DNA of 64,000 bases, from positions 62,001-126,000 of the forward strand of contig JAIXMO010000027.1 of the NCBI GenBank assembly GCA_025677825.1, in the 5' to 3' direction. The position numbers and the translations under genes are program-made. The notes under the pieces were generated by a model. The model was not told the DNA's origin, made no database searches, and saw only the letters and a list, made by a program, of their open reading frames with translations. Origin of the DNA: Helicostylum pulchrum. Its lineage: Eukaryota > Mucoromycota > Mucoromycetes > Mucorales > Mucoraceae. Shown here piece after piece: positions 45,295-58,814 of the stretch (positions are counted from its first letter, which is position 1; each line of letters opens with the position of its first letter).

Positions 45295-45984
45295 ATGTCA
45301 GACTCTATTTATTTTCCATCTGCTTCAAACCAATCTAAATTATCTGCTTGCCCTACAACAAAAGTACCTCAATCTAGAGATTGGATTTATCAAGATATTT
45401 TCAACACTATGCTTCATACCAGTGATTACCAAAAGTTATCACCCAACGTGGAATTGTTTCCTAGCGGCAAAGATCGCATGTCTTATCAGGTGTCACAAAC
45501 GTTTTCCGAGGCACTAGACATTGTAGCCAATGAACCTTGTCATCCTTCTGGATGGGTTAACCACCTGGACTATCAACTCTGTCCTACCTCAATGTTGGAG
45601 ACAACATCAGTATATGATCGAACTTCTTTACCCGATCTAGATAGTACTATGAGTGGTGATGATGACGAAGAAGAAGAGGAAGAGGAAGATGATGATGAAG
45701 AAGCTAGCCATGCTGGTGCAACATTTGATATGTCGCAAGCTGACGTTGCTCCAGTTCTTATTGAATCCTCTATATCATCATGTACAACATCGACGGAAGA
45801 TGTTATGTCATTCCGATGCCATACTACTGGCACGATGGCAGTGAGTACACTGAAAAAGAGAAAATCCACTTCTTCATTCCGTTCTTTAAAATCGTTTATC
45901 AGCGCGTTTAGTACAAACAAGAAACAAAAAGTAAATCATTCAACTTCTACAGCAAAAAAGTTTTTTCAATTTTTCAAGCGTTAA
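45295..45984 (+). CDS. Hypothetical acidic/basic protein, single exon
   Basis: An intronless 229-residue frame starting MSDSIYFPSASNQSKLSACP. An upstream in-frame Met at 45226 would add 23 residues of AT-rich, leader-like sequence and is less likely. The middle contains SGDDDEEEEEEEDDDEEASH. The C-terminus is strongly basic with KKRKSTSSFRSLKSF and KKQKVNHSTSTAKKFFQFFK, possible nuclear localisation signals. No domain recognised. The acidic-then-basic layout would suit a nuclear regulator or chromatin-associated protein, but that is a guess. Confidence 0.6.
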   Translation: MSDSIYFPSASNQSKLSACPTTKVPQSRDWIYQDIFNTMLHTSDYQKLSPNVELFPSGKDRMSYQVSQTFSEALDIVANEPCHPSGWVNHLDYQLCPTSMLETTSVYDRTSLPDLDSTMSGDDDEEEEEEEDDDEEASHAGATFDMSQADVAPVLIESSISSCTTSTEDVMSFRCHTTGTMAVSTLKKRKSTSSFRSLKSFISAFSTNKKQKVNHSTSTAKKFFQFFKR

Positions 45985-47532
45985 CTAGATTTTTTTTTTT
46001 TTGCACTTATTTATTATTTATTATTGCTCTTGTAAATAGCTTTTAGAATAAAATACTTTTTTTTTTTTTTGGCTTTCTGGTAAAGCATCCCACATTTAAT
46101 TTTTTTTATATAAAAGAGGTATTTTTTGACAGAATAACTATAAAGTGATGTTAGATAATGTGGTACATGTTAATCAATTGTAGAACGTAGTACGCTAGAA
46201 CGGTTGACCTTTTTAAGGGTTTGTCATTTCGGGACGCTTAATATATACTTGCCCGGGTTGTCATATATAAACATGGTATGTGTACATGATGTCTCGGAAA
46301 GAACACTTTTTGACTGAATTGCACAAGTACCCTTTTTTTTTTGTGAATCCTTCTTTGACCTTTATATTACAGATTGTACATCCCTTTTTTTTTCCTTGCC
46401 TATTTCCCGTGTTTTTCTGCTTACATTGCCCTTTCCTCTTTTCCCTTTTTTTTTATTGATCGTAGATGAAAGTTGTGTACATATATGACGTTTTTCGTTT
46501 CCAAGATCTCATTATCTAAACTCATGCATTGGGTACACTTTTTTAAAGTTTAATTTACCTTTTAATAATTATAGATGCCATTATATGAGTCAGAATTATA
46601 TCCCTCTCTCTTCTGTTTGTAGCACAGTTTGTAGATCTTTTCAATAAAAAGATCGTAATGTACAAAACCGGGTTTAAAACCATTAATTTTTTTATATGTA
46701 AACATTTGTAATAACAAACTCGCAAGCAGCCAGCTAAAAAAAAGGACAGGAAAAAAAAAGAAGTAATTATTGGAACTAATATCATTTTATTGAAATATAC
46801 AGCATACATATCAATGCATTATTATAATTTGGGAGCACAAAAAAAAAGTACAATGTTATTGTCAAATAAACAAAGATGCTAAAGAATATTTGTTTCATCT
46901 GATGACACTAGTCAAACATAGGTCCTATAACATGTTGTTATTTCTTACCGACGAGTGAGTACATCTTGACACACCATGTCGCTTGATAGTAGCGGGTGAT
47001 GTAATGATTCCATATTAGCAGACAATGTCATCAGATTTGTTTATTAGTTGTGTGGATCAATTATGCAATAGCAATTATACACTTTGTCAGAGTCCTTGGA
47101 CTAGTTCAATCAGTGCAAAGACCTATTCATACTGTCATGCTAATTAGAAAAAAAAAAACTGATACATTTCATTTTCAAAAAGAAAGGAGAAGCTCCAAGT
47201 ACCATAAAGTATAATGTGATTGGAGTTATACCAAAAGTAACATTCGGCACCGGAGGCAATATAATGTATACATTATAAAGAAACTCCTTATATTTATCAT
47301 GTGTTTTTTATCATCATCGATCATAACAATAATAAATACACTTTAACTCCTTAAATAGTTTATTTTAGCCTTTTTTTTTTTATTATTATTATTGTTGTTA
47401 TTATTTTGTTGTTGTGATAGCTGATACAAGAAAGAAAGAAAGAAAAAGAAAGAGAGAAAGATGAGGGATATATATTGTGTGTGTGTATTTTTTATAATTA
47501 AAAAAAAAAGAAAAGGCTAGTTAATTTACTTA
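45985..47532. other. Intergenic region
   Basis: T-rich 3' flank with AATAAA at 46048. Around 46897 and 47030 a GTCATCAGAT / ATCTGATGAC pair forms a short inverted repeat. Near 47380-47460 are simple repeats (TATTATTAT, GTTGTT, GAAA). No gene seen. Confidence 0.5.
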
Positions 47533-48991
47533 TTAAGAAAAGCCTACGAATAAATCTTTGAATGGATCTTCACCAGGTAAATTATTGTCGGTATCAAAAG
47601 CTTCAGGGTATTTTTCAAAGTTACTAGTATCTCCTGGATGTGGATAATGAGGAACAATCGGTGCCCGCACATTTTTGTCCAATAGTCCAACCCAATCTAC
47701 GCCTCTAAACCATTTGTGCCTTTTTACATCCTCGGAACCACCCTATATTATTATGTCGTTAGATTAATAAATAAAGATAATAATAAGAATGTTTTTTGTT
47801 TTACCTTTAAATTACCCAATCGCTTTGTTCGATCACTTACTAATAACCTCTTTAATAAATCTTTTGCGAGTGGATCAAAGTGAGCAGAGAATTGTACTTT
47901 TCCCATTAGAATTTTTTCATATATTCCAAATGAATTATCATCAAAGAAAGGAGGATAGCCAGCCAACATTTCAAATATAAGAATACCAAGAGCCCACCAA
48001 TCAACTGCCTTACCATGTCCTTTACTTTGAATAATTTCAGGAGCTAAATATTCCGGAGTACCACATAATGTCCAAGTTCTACCATATTAAAACAACAACT
48101 TGTATAAGAACCTTTTCTATCTCTCTCTTTTTTTTTTAAAAAAAAATATGTATATTATACAGTACCTGTCAACTACTTTTTTTGCAAAACCGAAATCAGT
48201 AATTTTGATGTGTCCTTGGTGATCAATTAATAAATTTTCTGGTTTTAAATCACGATAAATGATGTCTTTTGAATGAAGGTATTCAATTGCTAATACGATT
48301 TCTGAGGCATAAAATCTTGTCATATCATTTGTGAATCTACCTGCTCTACGCAAATGAGTAAATAATTCACCACCAACAACGTATTCAAGTAACATGTATA
48401 AATTTGAATCATCTTGAAAAGTACAAAATCTATATATTTACACATGTTTTTTTTTTAATTACTGCTATTATTATTATAATTATTAAATGAACTTACAGAT
48501 CAACTATAAATGGAAATCGAACAGAAGATAATATTTGCTTTTCAGATAAAAGATGTTCTACTTGCTTTAGTCTAACAACTTCTGATTTCTTTAATACCTT
48601 CATTGCATAATATTTACTTGAAGGTACAAATTTAGATAAATAAACTCTACCAAATGTACCAGTACCTTTTTTTTTTTAATAAGTTACATAGTTAGTTAGC
48701 ATAATAACAATAATTACTGTATATATTATTACCTAGTGTATCTTGTAGTTCAAAATCATTTAAACCAAAGCTAGGATGCTCTACATAGGCGGGTGAACGA
48801 GTATGATAGTATTGTAAACGTGCTGCTTGTTGTTGTTGATAAGGTGTAGGAGAAGGTAAAGGTAAACCAGCTAAAGGGTGATTAGGTGGAAAAGGTGTTT
48901 GGTCTAAACTTCTTTTAAGATGAGGTCTAGGATTACTCAGATAAACAGGTGGTTTATTCACTAATCTTGAATCTTCTTTATTGTTGGTCAT
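47533..48991 (-). CDS. cAMP-dependent protein kinase (PKA) catalytic subunit
   Basis: AGC-family Ser/Thr kinase, the effector of cAMP signalling. Exons 48991-48733, 48665-48497, 48429-48166, 48078-47805 and 47742-47533 give 391 residues. A variable N-terminal region of about 80 residues rich in Pro and Gln precedes the kinase. Motifs: [11 protein letters not shown] (Gly loop, about 86-96), AMKVLKK (Lys 109), [32 protein letters not shown] with activation-loop Thr 234, and HKWFRGVDW. The tail ends [11 protein letters not shown], the AGC hydrophobic motif at the extreme C-terminus typical of PKA. The start is the Met after which codon use becomes normal; the upstream open sequence is low complexity. 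It is divergent from SNU114 with about 750 bp between starts. Confidence 0.96.
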
Positions 48992-49738
48992 ATTATTTAC
49001 TACTACTACTATTACTACTACTACTGTAAAAGAAGAAGAATAAAAATAAAAAAAAATGAAAGAAAAAAAGAGATAAAAATAAAAAATGAAAAAAAAGCTC
49101 CTCCCCCCTCCTTTAACAGTTGAAAAGAAAACAGAAAAGGGGAAAGAAAAAAATGTTGCTATTAAAAATTGTGTGTGAACACGCGCAATGCTTACAATTG
49201 AGGGAATACCATTGTTGCACACAAACAGCATCATCATACCACAATTTTATATCTCCTTAACTATATGAAATTCAACTCTTGTGGCCATAACTAATTAAAA
49301 CCTTTTTGTTTTCGTTATTCCATTTTGCGTTACAATCTATCAATTCCACCATACGTGTATATATGTGTGTGAGTATGTCTCTGTAAAGGTAAGTTCCGCT
49401 GCCTACATTTTTATTATCCAGTGTCATCATTACATGACAACATTTTTTTTTTTATTTTTTTTTTTACGTTTAATAAAATTAAGCTCAAAAAGATCTACAA
49501 CTTCCTTTTTATAATTACTATTAGCATGAACTTTATCCCTAACTCAGTGTTTATGTTACTGAATACTCAAAATACATTTTATTTTTGACACGTTCAAAAG
49601 AAGCTGTATTTTTTTACGTAAAGGCCGTCACAAATGACGTGGGCTAAAGAAAAAAAAATTAGAACCATAATAATCAAGCCAAAAAAAAATCTTTTTCTTT
49701 TTATTTTTTCGACAGATCACATTGAACGCGATTTCATC
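48992..49738. promoter_or_regulatory. Divergent promoter region, PKA / SNU114
   Basis: Between two start codons on opposite strands. A-rich and T-rich blocks and a TACTACTAC microsatellite (49001-49024) lie close to the PKA start. No other feature seen. Confidence 0.45.
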
Positions 49739-52700
49739 ATGGACGACTCACTTTATGACGAATTTGGTAACTATCTTGGCCCTGATCTTGAAGATGAGGA
49801 TTTAGAGATGGAGGAAGAGGAAGATACCTATGAAGAGGAAGAGGAAGAACACGTCCAAGAAGATGAACAACAACAACAAGAACAAGCTTTAATGCAAATT
49901 GACGGTTAGTTCGTATATAATTATTTTTTTTTGGCTGCTTGTAATCTAATCATCTTTTTTTTTTTTACGCAGATATTCCTACCAACCAAATTGTTTTACA
50001 CGAAGAAAAGAAATATTATCCTTCTGCTGAAGAAGTATACGGTGAAGAAGTGGAGACCATGGTCCAAGAAGAAGATACACAACCATTATCAGAGCCTATT
50101 GTCGCTCCTATTCAAGTTAGAAAGTTTAACGTATTTGAAAAAGATTTACCAGAAACTCACTATAGCAAAGAGTAAGCTTACAACAGAATGTCACTCCATT
50201 ACGTTTATTTTTTTAACAAGTTGTATTATTATAGGTTCATGGTCGATTTATTAAACCACCCAGACCTTGTTAGAAATATTGCCATTGTAGGTCATCTTCA
50301 TCACGGAAAGACATCTTTTGTAGACATGCTTATTTCAGAAACACACGATATTCCTATCAATGCAGATCAACCTGAACGTTATACAGATACTCATATTTTA
50401 GAAAGAGAGCGTGGTGTTTCTATCAAGAGTATGCCTGTCACTCTCGTTATGCAAGATATGAAGGAAAAATCTTATTTACTTAATATTTTGGATACACCTG
50501 GTCATACCAACTTTATTGACGAAGTAGTGGCTGCTACTCGTTTAGCAGATGGTGTGGTTATTGTGGTAGATGTAGTCGAAGGTGTTATGGTGAATACTGA
50601 ACAAGTAATTAAACATTGTGTTCGTGAAGGTCTTAAAATGACTTTGGTTGTAAATAAAGTAGATCGTTTAATTCTCGAGTTGAAGTTACCACCTGCCGAT
50701 GCTTATTTCAAGTTACGCCATACAATTGAAGAAGTGAACACAGTGATTCGGTAAGTTATAAAATATATTAATATATGAACTTTCATAAGTAACAAAAGTG
50801 TATTTATGACCAGATCCGTGTCTGGTGGCCAAAATATTCGCCTTTCACCCGAATTAGGCAACGTCTGTTTTGCTTCTAGTCAAACAGGTTGGATCTTTTC
50901 ACTTAAATCATTTTCTAAACTTTATGCTGATTCATATGACGCGGATTTCGATGAGAATGACTTTGCTAAACGACTTTGGGGCGATGTATACTTTAATGCC
51001 GAAAAGGGCAGCTTTCATCGCAAATCAAATTCTGGTACAATGAAGCGTACCTTTGTTCATTTTATATTGGAACCACTTTACAAAATTTATGCCCAAGTGA
51101 TTGGTGAAGAAACAGAAGATTTAAAAAAGACATTACGTTCATTAGGTATTTACTTGAAGAGTAAAGATTACGGTTTAAACGTAAAGCCTTTACTTCATAT
51201 GGTTTTGACCCAATTTTTTGGTTTGGCTGGTTCATTCGTTGATATGGTAGCAAAACATATTCCTTCTCCTGTTGAAAATGCTCCTCATAAAATCGAAAGA
51301 TTTTACACAGGTCCTCTTGCTTCCAATGTAGTTCAGTCTATGATCAAGTGTGATGCTGACGGTCCTTTAATGATTCAAGTCACCAAACTTTATAATAATG
51401 AGCAAAGTACTGAATTCCATGCGTTTGGAAGAGTATTCAGTGGTAGCGTAAAGGCTGGCCAAATTGTACGTGTCTTGGGTGAAGGTTATTCTATTGACGA
51501 TGAAGAAGACATGACTATGCAAAAGGTCGAACATACATGGATTAATGAATCAAGATACCGTGTTGAAGTAGAAGGTGTCCCTGCTGGTGGATGGGTTTTA
51601 TTAGGTGGTGTGGATGGCTCCATTATGAAAACAGCTACAATTGTTGATCAAAAATCAAGGGAAGACGCTTATATCTTTAAACCTCTTCGTTTCCCTACTG
51701 CTGCTACATTAAAGGTGGCTATTGAACCCGTTAACCCATCTGAATTACCTAAAATGTTGGACGGTCTTCGTAAAATTAACAAGAGTTATCCTATCGTTAC
51801 TACAAAGGTAGAGGAATCCGGTGAACATATCGTTTTAGGTACCGGTGAATTATACTTGGATTGTGTATTACATGATCTCCGTCGTATGTATGCTGAAATC
51901 GAGCTCAAGGTATCTGACCCCGTTGTACGATTCTGTGAAACTGTTGTCGAAACATCTGCATTAAAGTGCTTTGCCGAGACACCCAATAAAAAGAACAAGC
52001 TGACATTTATTGCTGAACCCCTTGAAAAGGAACTGGCGGAAGAGATTGAAAATGGAGATATTAGTATTCGCTGGCCTAAAAACAAGCTTGGTCAACATTT
52101 GGAAAGTAAACATGGTTGGGATGTACTTGCTTCTAGATCTGTTTGGGCATTTGGTCCTGATGATATGGGACCTAATCTATTAATGGATGATACATTGCCT
52201 TCTGAAGTAGATAAAAAGCTATTACTCTCTGTAAAGGATTCGATTCGTCAAGGTTTTCAATGGGGTACCAGAGAAGGTCCTCTTTGTGATGAACGTAAAG
52301 TAATTCTATTACATATATATTTTTTTAAATCTTTTTATTTGTATTGTTAACTTTTTTATTTTATATGTAGCTATTCGTAATGTCAAGTTTAAAATTTTAG
52401 ATGCTGTCTTAGCAAATGAACCAATTTATAGAGGTGGCGGACAAATCATTCCCACTGCACGTCGTGTTTGCTATTCTTCTTTCTTGACTGTAAGTGTGAT
52501 AATATACTAGTATATTTTATTTTATTGATTATTTATACATGTCTCTTTTTTTTTAAAAAGGCTACACCTCGTTTAATGGAGCCTGTATACTATGTTGAAA
52601 TTCAAGCACCGGCAGATTGTGTATCTGCAGTTTATGCAGTTTTACAACGACGAAGGTAAAAAAAAAAAGTAAATAAATGTACGTAAAGTCACTGACACTT

Positions 52701-53073
52701 GCATATCTAAATTAGAGGTCATGTCACTCAAGATATTCCCAAACCTGGATCACCATTGTATACTGTCAAGGCATATATTCCAGTCATTGACTCTTGTGGT
52801 TTCGAAACAGATCTTAGAACACATACAGAAGGTCAAGCGTTCTGTCAACAAATCTTTGATCATTGGCAAATTGTGCCTGGAGATCCTTTGGATACAAGTA
52901 TTGTACTTCGTCCATTGGAAGCAAGTCCTGCTCAACATTTAGCAAGAGACTTTATGGTAAAGACAAGAAGAAGAAAGGGTCTCTCCGAAGATGTTAGCAT
53001 AAACAAATATTTTGATGATCCCATGTTGTTGGCACTAGCTCAAACCGATGTATTAGGTGGTATTTACGAATAA
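49739..53073 (+). CDS. SNU114: U5 snRNP GTPase Snu114 / EFTUD2
   Basis: EF-2-like GTPase of the U5 snRNP that controls spliceosome activation and disassembly, acting with Brr2 and Prp8. Exons 49739-49904, 49973-50171, 50235-50750, 50814-52294, 52371-52489, 52561-52655 and 52716-53073 give 977 residues, the normal size. The acidic N-terminus [20 protein letters not shown] is typical of Snu114. GTPase motifs: GHLHHGKT (141-148), [15 protein letters not shown] and VNKVDR. Later EF-2-like domains include [20 protein letters not shown], and the end has [20 protein letters not shown]. The end [18 protein letters not shown] is also family-typical. Confidence 0.97.
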
Positions 53074-53457
53074 ATTTTTTTTTATATTGTGTATAGTTTG
53101 TGTTTAACAAACAAGAAAAAAAAAAGCCCCCTTCTTTTCACTTCCCCTCCCCCAACCCTAACACCTCAACCCCTTATCTCTCTTTTTTTTTATAAATAAA
53201 AACAACAAAAAAAGAAAAACTGTAAAGAAAAAGAAAAAATGACATACAAAAAAAAATGGTTTTTAAAAAATATAAATGAGATTGGGGGCATATACAAGGA
53301 ACTTATAATGTGTGTGTGCGTGTGTGTGATTATGTAAAGTAAAGGAAGGGAAAAGCAAAGTTATACAAACTAGATAAAATATGGCTGTTTTTGAACTACA
53401 CTCTCTTGGAACCTACAATTATATTAGTATCAAATGCATGTAATTACTAAAGTATCC
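53074..53457. other. Convergent intergenic region
   Basis: 3' ends of SNU114 and the bHLH gene, with A/C-rich and TGTGTG runs. No gene. Confidence 0.6.
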
Positions 53458-54245
53458 CTACTTTTTAAGTTGTTCGTTTTCACTAGCTAATCTTTCTAAT
53501 TCTGCGTAAATGGTCATTTGTGTGTTTTTCAGATGTTGAATATGTTGAACAGCTAAAAAAAAATATACATGTAAATATTTACAAGTAGATCCATTTTTAT
53601 GTATAAAACTTACTTCTGTGTAAAAGTGCCACCTTACTTAATTTTTTATTTAAGCAACTGGGTAACTCATTTCTCAAGTCTTCAAATCCATCTTTGATTT
53701 GAGCTCTTCTCTTTTGTTCAGACTGAATATGTATCTGTCTTCTTAATTCAGAATTTACAATTTTACCACTTGGTTTCGTTTCCTTTTCGTCTTGAAATAC
53801 CACATTTTCTTGTAAAGGTTTTTTACAAGCAAAATCTTGAAAGGGTTTATAGTCCAAGAAATCAGAATAGAAACTATTATTATTATCTCGCGTTGTCAAG
53901 ATATTTTCAGACGCGTGTTGATAAGGGGAAGGTGATGGCGTAGGAAATTGTAAGCTATTGGCTATGGAGACCGTAGAAAGAATAGACGAAGGTGAAGTAC
54001 AACATGATGTGTCTGTATTTGACTTGTCATCGCACTGTAATTGTTGTTGTTGTTGATTATTATTAGTCTCTGGTGACTGAGGAATATAACCTGTGTATTT
54101 TTTTTTTGATTTAATTTTTTTGTATTTTGTAATATTTATATTATTTACCTTGATAGATAAACGCAGCTTGTCCTTTATTATTAAATGGATTAGCCACGTA
54201 ATCAGTCATATTATATTCAATGAAATTAGTATTTTCTTGGGCCAT
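53458..54245 (-). CDS. bHLH transcription factor
   Basis: Exons 54245-54149, 54090-53614 and 53552-53458 give 222 residues. The C-terminal bHLH (about 149-205) has a basic region RRQIHIQSEQKRRAQIKDGF, helix 1 EDLRNELPSCL, a loop NKKLSKVAL, helix 2 LLHRTVQHIQHL completed by the last splice, and a short coiled extension YAELERLASENEQLKK. The His/Glu/Arg pattern of the basic region (H-x-x-x-E-x-x-R-R) fits E-box binding. The HIQSEQKRRAQIKDGF sequence resembles Mlx/Max-like fungal factors. The N-terminal 140 residues are Ser/Asn/Gln-rich. Target genes cannot be told. Confidence 0.87.
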
Positions 54246-54592
54246 TTCTTTAAAGGAAAGGAAAGAAGGAGAGTATTAGGGGGGTGTGCAAAAAAAAAAG
54301 AAAACAAAAAAAAGTGAAATAAAAAAGAGTTAAAGGAAAACGATGCACAAATTTGTATTTTTTATACAATAAATAAAAAGGAAAAAAGTGATGACGCTTA
54401 TATATAAAAATATAAGCGTTGTCGTTCATCGTTCTTGTTGGTAAATGAAGAATATTTAGTCGATGCATGACAATAAAAACAACAACAAAAACTGACATTC
54501 GTGAAACATGAATTGCATACAAAAAGACCTTCTTATTTTCTCTCCTGCATTTTTATTTAAATATATACAATAGTAATCTCTAAATCTGGTAT
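54246..54592. other. Intergenic region between bHLH and CGR1
   Basis: bHLH promoter with purine-rich stretches, plus an AACAACAACAAAAAC run near 54477. A small hairpin, ACGCTTATATATAAAAATATAAGCGT, at 54394-54419 is a near-perfect inverted repeat. No gene. Confidence 0.5.
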
Positions 54593-55126
54593 TTAAACTC
54601 TGGCCTTCTTTCTAGCCTCTCTTCTCTTCAATCTTTCAAGACGCTTAGCTGACATCTTTGCTGCTAAAGCTTCCATTCTCTCTTGTTCTTCTCTCAACTT
54701 TTTACGTTCTAAGCTAACAGCTTTCTTGGCCTACACATACAAAAAAAAAAAAAACGTTAAAATCAAATCAGAAAAAAAAAAATCTAAAAAAAAATCTTAC
54801 ATCCTTCACAGCTTGCTTCTCTGCCTTTAATGATTTTTCAAGGGTCTTGGAAGCTGAGTCTCTGGTACGTTCCTTGGTACGTTGCTCCCAGTTCTTACGG
54901 AGAATCTTGGGCATTTGACTACGAACAGTAGCATTCTTTTGAACTTTCCAGTTTTTACCTAAGGCAAATAGAGTTAGGATCTATTCTAGATCAAAAAAAA
55001 AAAAAGAGATCGCTGGATCTAGAACAAGATTGAAAAAGGGGTAAACATACCAGAAACACGCTTATTAATTGTATCAACTACACCAGCAACATCAGCTTTA
55101 GAATTGTTTTTTGTAAGAGCAACCAT
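54593..55126 (-). CDS. CGR1: Ribosome biogenesis protein Cgr1 (CCDC86-like)
   Basis: Small, very basic nucleolar protein needed for pre-rRNA processing of the large subunit. Exons 55126-55051, 54958-54801 and 54730-54593 give 123 residues, the usual length. The core SGKNWKVQKNATVRSQ spans the first splice. It is followed by ILRKNWEQRTKERTRDSASK and a long charged coiled coil ending AAKMSAKRLERLKRREARKK. These are the family hallmarks. The start is the first Met of the frame, giving a short neutral N-terminus (MVALTKNNSKADVAGVVDTI). Confidence 0.92.
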
Positions 55127-56587
55127 TGCAAAAATAGAGAGATCGAGATAACTGTAAAGAAAAAAAACCTTCCTTTATTAAAATTTCTTTTTCTTTTTTT
55201 TTTTTTTTTTTTCGATGGTCGGTGTGACTATTTTTTTTATAAAATGCATTACCTTTTTTGTTTATTAAAACATAATAGAAGAAGCTCTCGTTGCTTCCCC
55301 GTAGACTATAAAATTAGAAGAGTCGAGTGCTGTAGTTTTCCGTGAATCACCAATGTTCGGTTTCGCTTGTGAACAAGCTAAATCGAAGCAATACTTCACT
55401 TGGAGTAAAATTATGAAGCTGTGACAGATGGGCTTCTTTGCGCTTTAAGTCTGGCCTAAAATACGCAATAAAGATAAGTTGCAATAGGCAGATAAGGATT
55501 CTAACATCCCATAAATTATTACCGTTTCGGTGTTATTACTGTAATACAATGCTAACATACATGAAGAAAAACTTGAAGAAGCAAGATAATACCCTATTTA
55601 GTTATTAACAAAAAATCAAGGATCCAGAAAAAAGGATCACTCTTTGTTGTGATTGCCAAAACAAACACCGATACAACTACATGGAAAGTTACAAACAAGA
55701 TAAACCTTGATTCCATATAATCAGACTTCCCTAAACTTGTACATGTATTATGCATGTATACTATGCGCCTATAGTCGTTTATTACTGCGTAACCATAACG
55801 ATAGTGTCCAAGCGAAACCATAACCAACTCGACGAACCCTGTATGATTTTTCTCGAGTAAATACTATATCTATGTATGTTGAATTGGGATAATTTGATGC
55901 CGAGACAACTAACAATAACTAAACTTACAGGTACTGTTGAATAAACGTGTTGTTAAACACCCAACCGCTCTTTACCCTAGTTTTTATATTAATTCGTCTC
56001 AATTGAGACCGTACGGTAATATATAACCACTATATATACATAAACGATAAGGAAGTCTATCTACTTGTAATACTGGCTTCATTTCCTGTAGTTTTAATAA
56101 AGTAAGATATAAAACCTTATAAAAAAAGCAAAAGCACTTGTGTCGACGAAATTACTTTCTCATCATATTTACAAAATTAATTCCACATGCAAAAGGCGTT
56201 AGGATATTGCCAAATATCCTTTGTTATTTGGTCTACAACAGTTTATTCTAGCCGTTTTAGCCGTTCTAATGTCATGACTGGATAAACGATCCTCTCGCTG
56301 CAAACGTCCTTTCTCAAAAAAGGTGTGTAGCGTTGTTTTTCTATTGTGCAAATAAAAAGATCTATTGTATATTCCCATAGGTGGTAAACTAAACTAAAAT
56401 AAAAAAAACTAATGTTTAAGAAAGAAAGAACAGAGACAAAAATAAAAGAGCTGTTTTATTTATTTGTCACTTTTTTTTTATTTTTTATGCTTTGACATTG
56501 GTATTCATTTAAAAGAGCCTTTGTTAAAACTCTCATTTTTTCTTTCTTTTTTTTTTACTTTTTTTTATTTATCTCTTTTTACCAAAT
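55127..56587. other. Intergenic region
   Basis: CGR1 and ADA3 promoters at the ends (T-rich tracts at 55191-55212 and 56540-56580). The centre has mixed composition and no recognisable gene; the open frame at 55594-55827 has no motif. Confidence 0.5.
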
Positions 56588-58687
56588 ATGAATACTGATT
56601 TGACGCGTCAGTATAACCTGCCTACACCTGTTTCTAATTCAACGGCTTCTATAATTGAACAGTATAAACAGAATTTAAATAATCAAAACACACATAATGA
56701 CAACAATGCAACAACCGGAAACAATATAAATCATCCTTCAAGTATTCCCGATTTACAAGATCTTTTAAACATGAAAGCAGACTTGGAAGCACTACTACCG
56801 TTATCTGAAAGTAGAGTAAAGGATCTAAAGAGAGATTTAAGTCATTTAGATAGAAATGTTAAAATTCGCGATAATGGTGAGATAATATATAAAAAAAATT
56901 TACCCATTATCTTGAGAAGTTATATACTTAGTCTTTTTTTCTACAAATGTAGAAACTTCGGGCAAGAATATGAATGTCATTATGGAAAAAATGAAAATCA
57001 AACAAGAATTAGGTAGTAACAAAATGAATCAAGGTCTTTTTTTTTCTTCTATTGTATTAAATACCTTTAAATAGACACCTCAGACGATTTACACTCTTCC
57101 AATATACCAAAAAACGAATCAAGTAGACAAGCGTAAGTTTGTTTTTGGTGTCGAAAAAAGTTTCTTTCCATACATAAATAATCGTATTATTATTTTTTTG
57201 ACAATATATCTATAGAGCTCTTGAAACCATTCGAAGAAGAAGGAAACGAGAGGAAACAGAAAATTTAGATGATGGTAACGTATTCGTGTGTGTGGGTGTG
57301 TGTGTATAATTTTTAATCAATTAAAAACCATGTAATACTTATTAGTTACTCGAAGAAGTGAATCGCCACACCATATCATTAAACTAAAGAAAATGGATGG
57401 ATTTCCTTCACTTGCATCACAAAATAATCCTTCAGCTTCATCATCACCGCCACCTAAACAGTCGAACGAACCAAAAAAGAAAAAATCGAGTACTCATGCG
57501 CGGGCGCAACATCTTGCTGGTGGAGAGTCGTCCAAACAAGGGAAACAAAATTCGAAACAAAAGAATATTCAACAGGAAAAAGAAGAAGTTGACTTTGTTC
57601 GCGTTAAACCAAAAGATCAAACGCCTATTGCAACATTTTGGGCTGCATTAGAACCTTACTTTCGTAGTCTGTCAGAAGAAGATCGTGCTTTCTTGCTTGA
57701 GAAATCAGATAATAATAAACCATTCTTGATACCTCCTCTTGGCCAATATTATGCTGAACAGTGGGCCGAAGAAGATCAGGCAGTTGGGTTTGGTTCACAT
57801 ACAAGATCTCCTTCCAGACAAGGATTGGATCATCCGCCACCAACGCCGCATCATAAATTAAAATACCTTCAAAACGAAATTACAGACGAAAATTTACTTC
57901 AGGATGATATTGGATCAGGTACATTAACTGAAAGATTACTTTCAAGTTTAGTTCAAGAGGAATTATTGGATCCATCTGAAGCTAAAGTAATTCAAAATCA
58001 AAGTGATGATAACGATGATCCGATGAGTGATGTGGAAACTGAAAGACAACCAAATCATCATGGTAGAACTATTGTCGAACTATCTTCCGATCCTACTGAT
58101 GAAATCGTTGGGTTTGAAGAAAGATTAAGAAGAGAACTTCGATATGCTGGTTTATTTGCGGAGGATGATGTGAGTGAATTGTTTACCTGTATGTATGTAT
58201 ATTATCCTTATTACTTACTTTTTTTATTATTATTTAGGTTGATTGGAACGCAAAAGAAGACGATGAGATTTGTGCTGAACTACGAACATTAGGACGCGAA
58301 CTTAAAGAGCAAATTAAAATAAATGATTTTCGTAAAAAGAAATTGCTGCAGGTTGTTGATACTCAATTACAATTTGAACAATACCGTCAAGTATTAGATA
58401 CGTTGGATAGTCAAGTAGAACAAGGATATATGAAGCGATTCGTAAGTGTTGTGATAGTATTGTATATGACAGTAAATGCTAATACGTGTTGTTTCAAAAT
58501 ATAGCGTCTACAAAAATCCAAGAAGCGTAAAACTACGGGACCAAAAACTATGCTTTCAGAAAATGCCATATTTGCTATGGATAAACGAAAGACGTGGATT
58601 AACGCGCTGGGTGCTATATTCAAGGACAAGAACTTAATTATGCCCACCAAATCTATTTATTCACAAGACGAAAATTCTTCTTCATAA
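56588..58687 (+). CDS. ADA3: SAGA/ADA complex subunit Ada3 (Ngg1)
   Basis: Adaptor subunit of the Gcn5 histone acetyltransferase module. Exons 56588-56876, 56953-57012, 57075-57132, 57216-57274, 57346-58169, 58238-58441 and 58505-58687 give 558 residues. The N-terminal part has coiled-coil character (DLEALLPLSESRVKDLKRDL) and the middle is disordered and Lys/Ser-rich. VDFVRVKPKDQTPIATFWAA begins a conserved segment. The C-terminal Ada3 domain (about 410-520) reads LRRELRYAGLFAEDDVDWNA, KEDDEICAELRTLGRELKEQ, and QYRQVLDTLDSQVEQGYMKR. The stop is 127 bp from that of GPI11 on the other strand. Confidence 0.94.
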
Positions 58688-58814
58688 ATGTACACATTCT
58701 CTCCTTTTCCCACTCGTTATAAATGCCCTTTATTTTTTATATTTTATTTTTTATTCAAATTGTACATGTAGCCTTCTTCTCTTTTTATTATACTATTAAA
58801 AAAAAAATTTAAAC

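Noticed and set aside
51062..51253. Antisense open frames within SNU114 (and similar ones in SulP, FAN1 and MET17)
   Set aside because: Shadows of strongly supported genes on the other strand.
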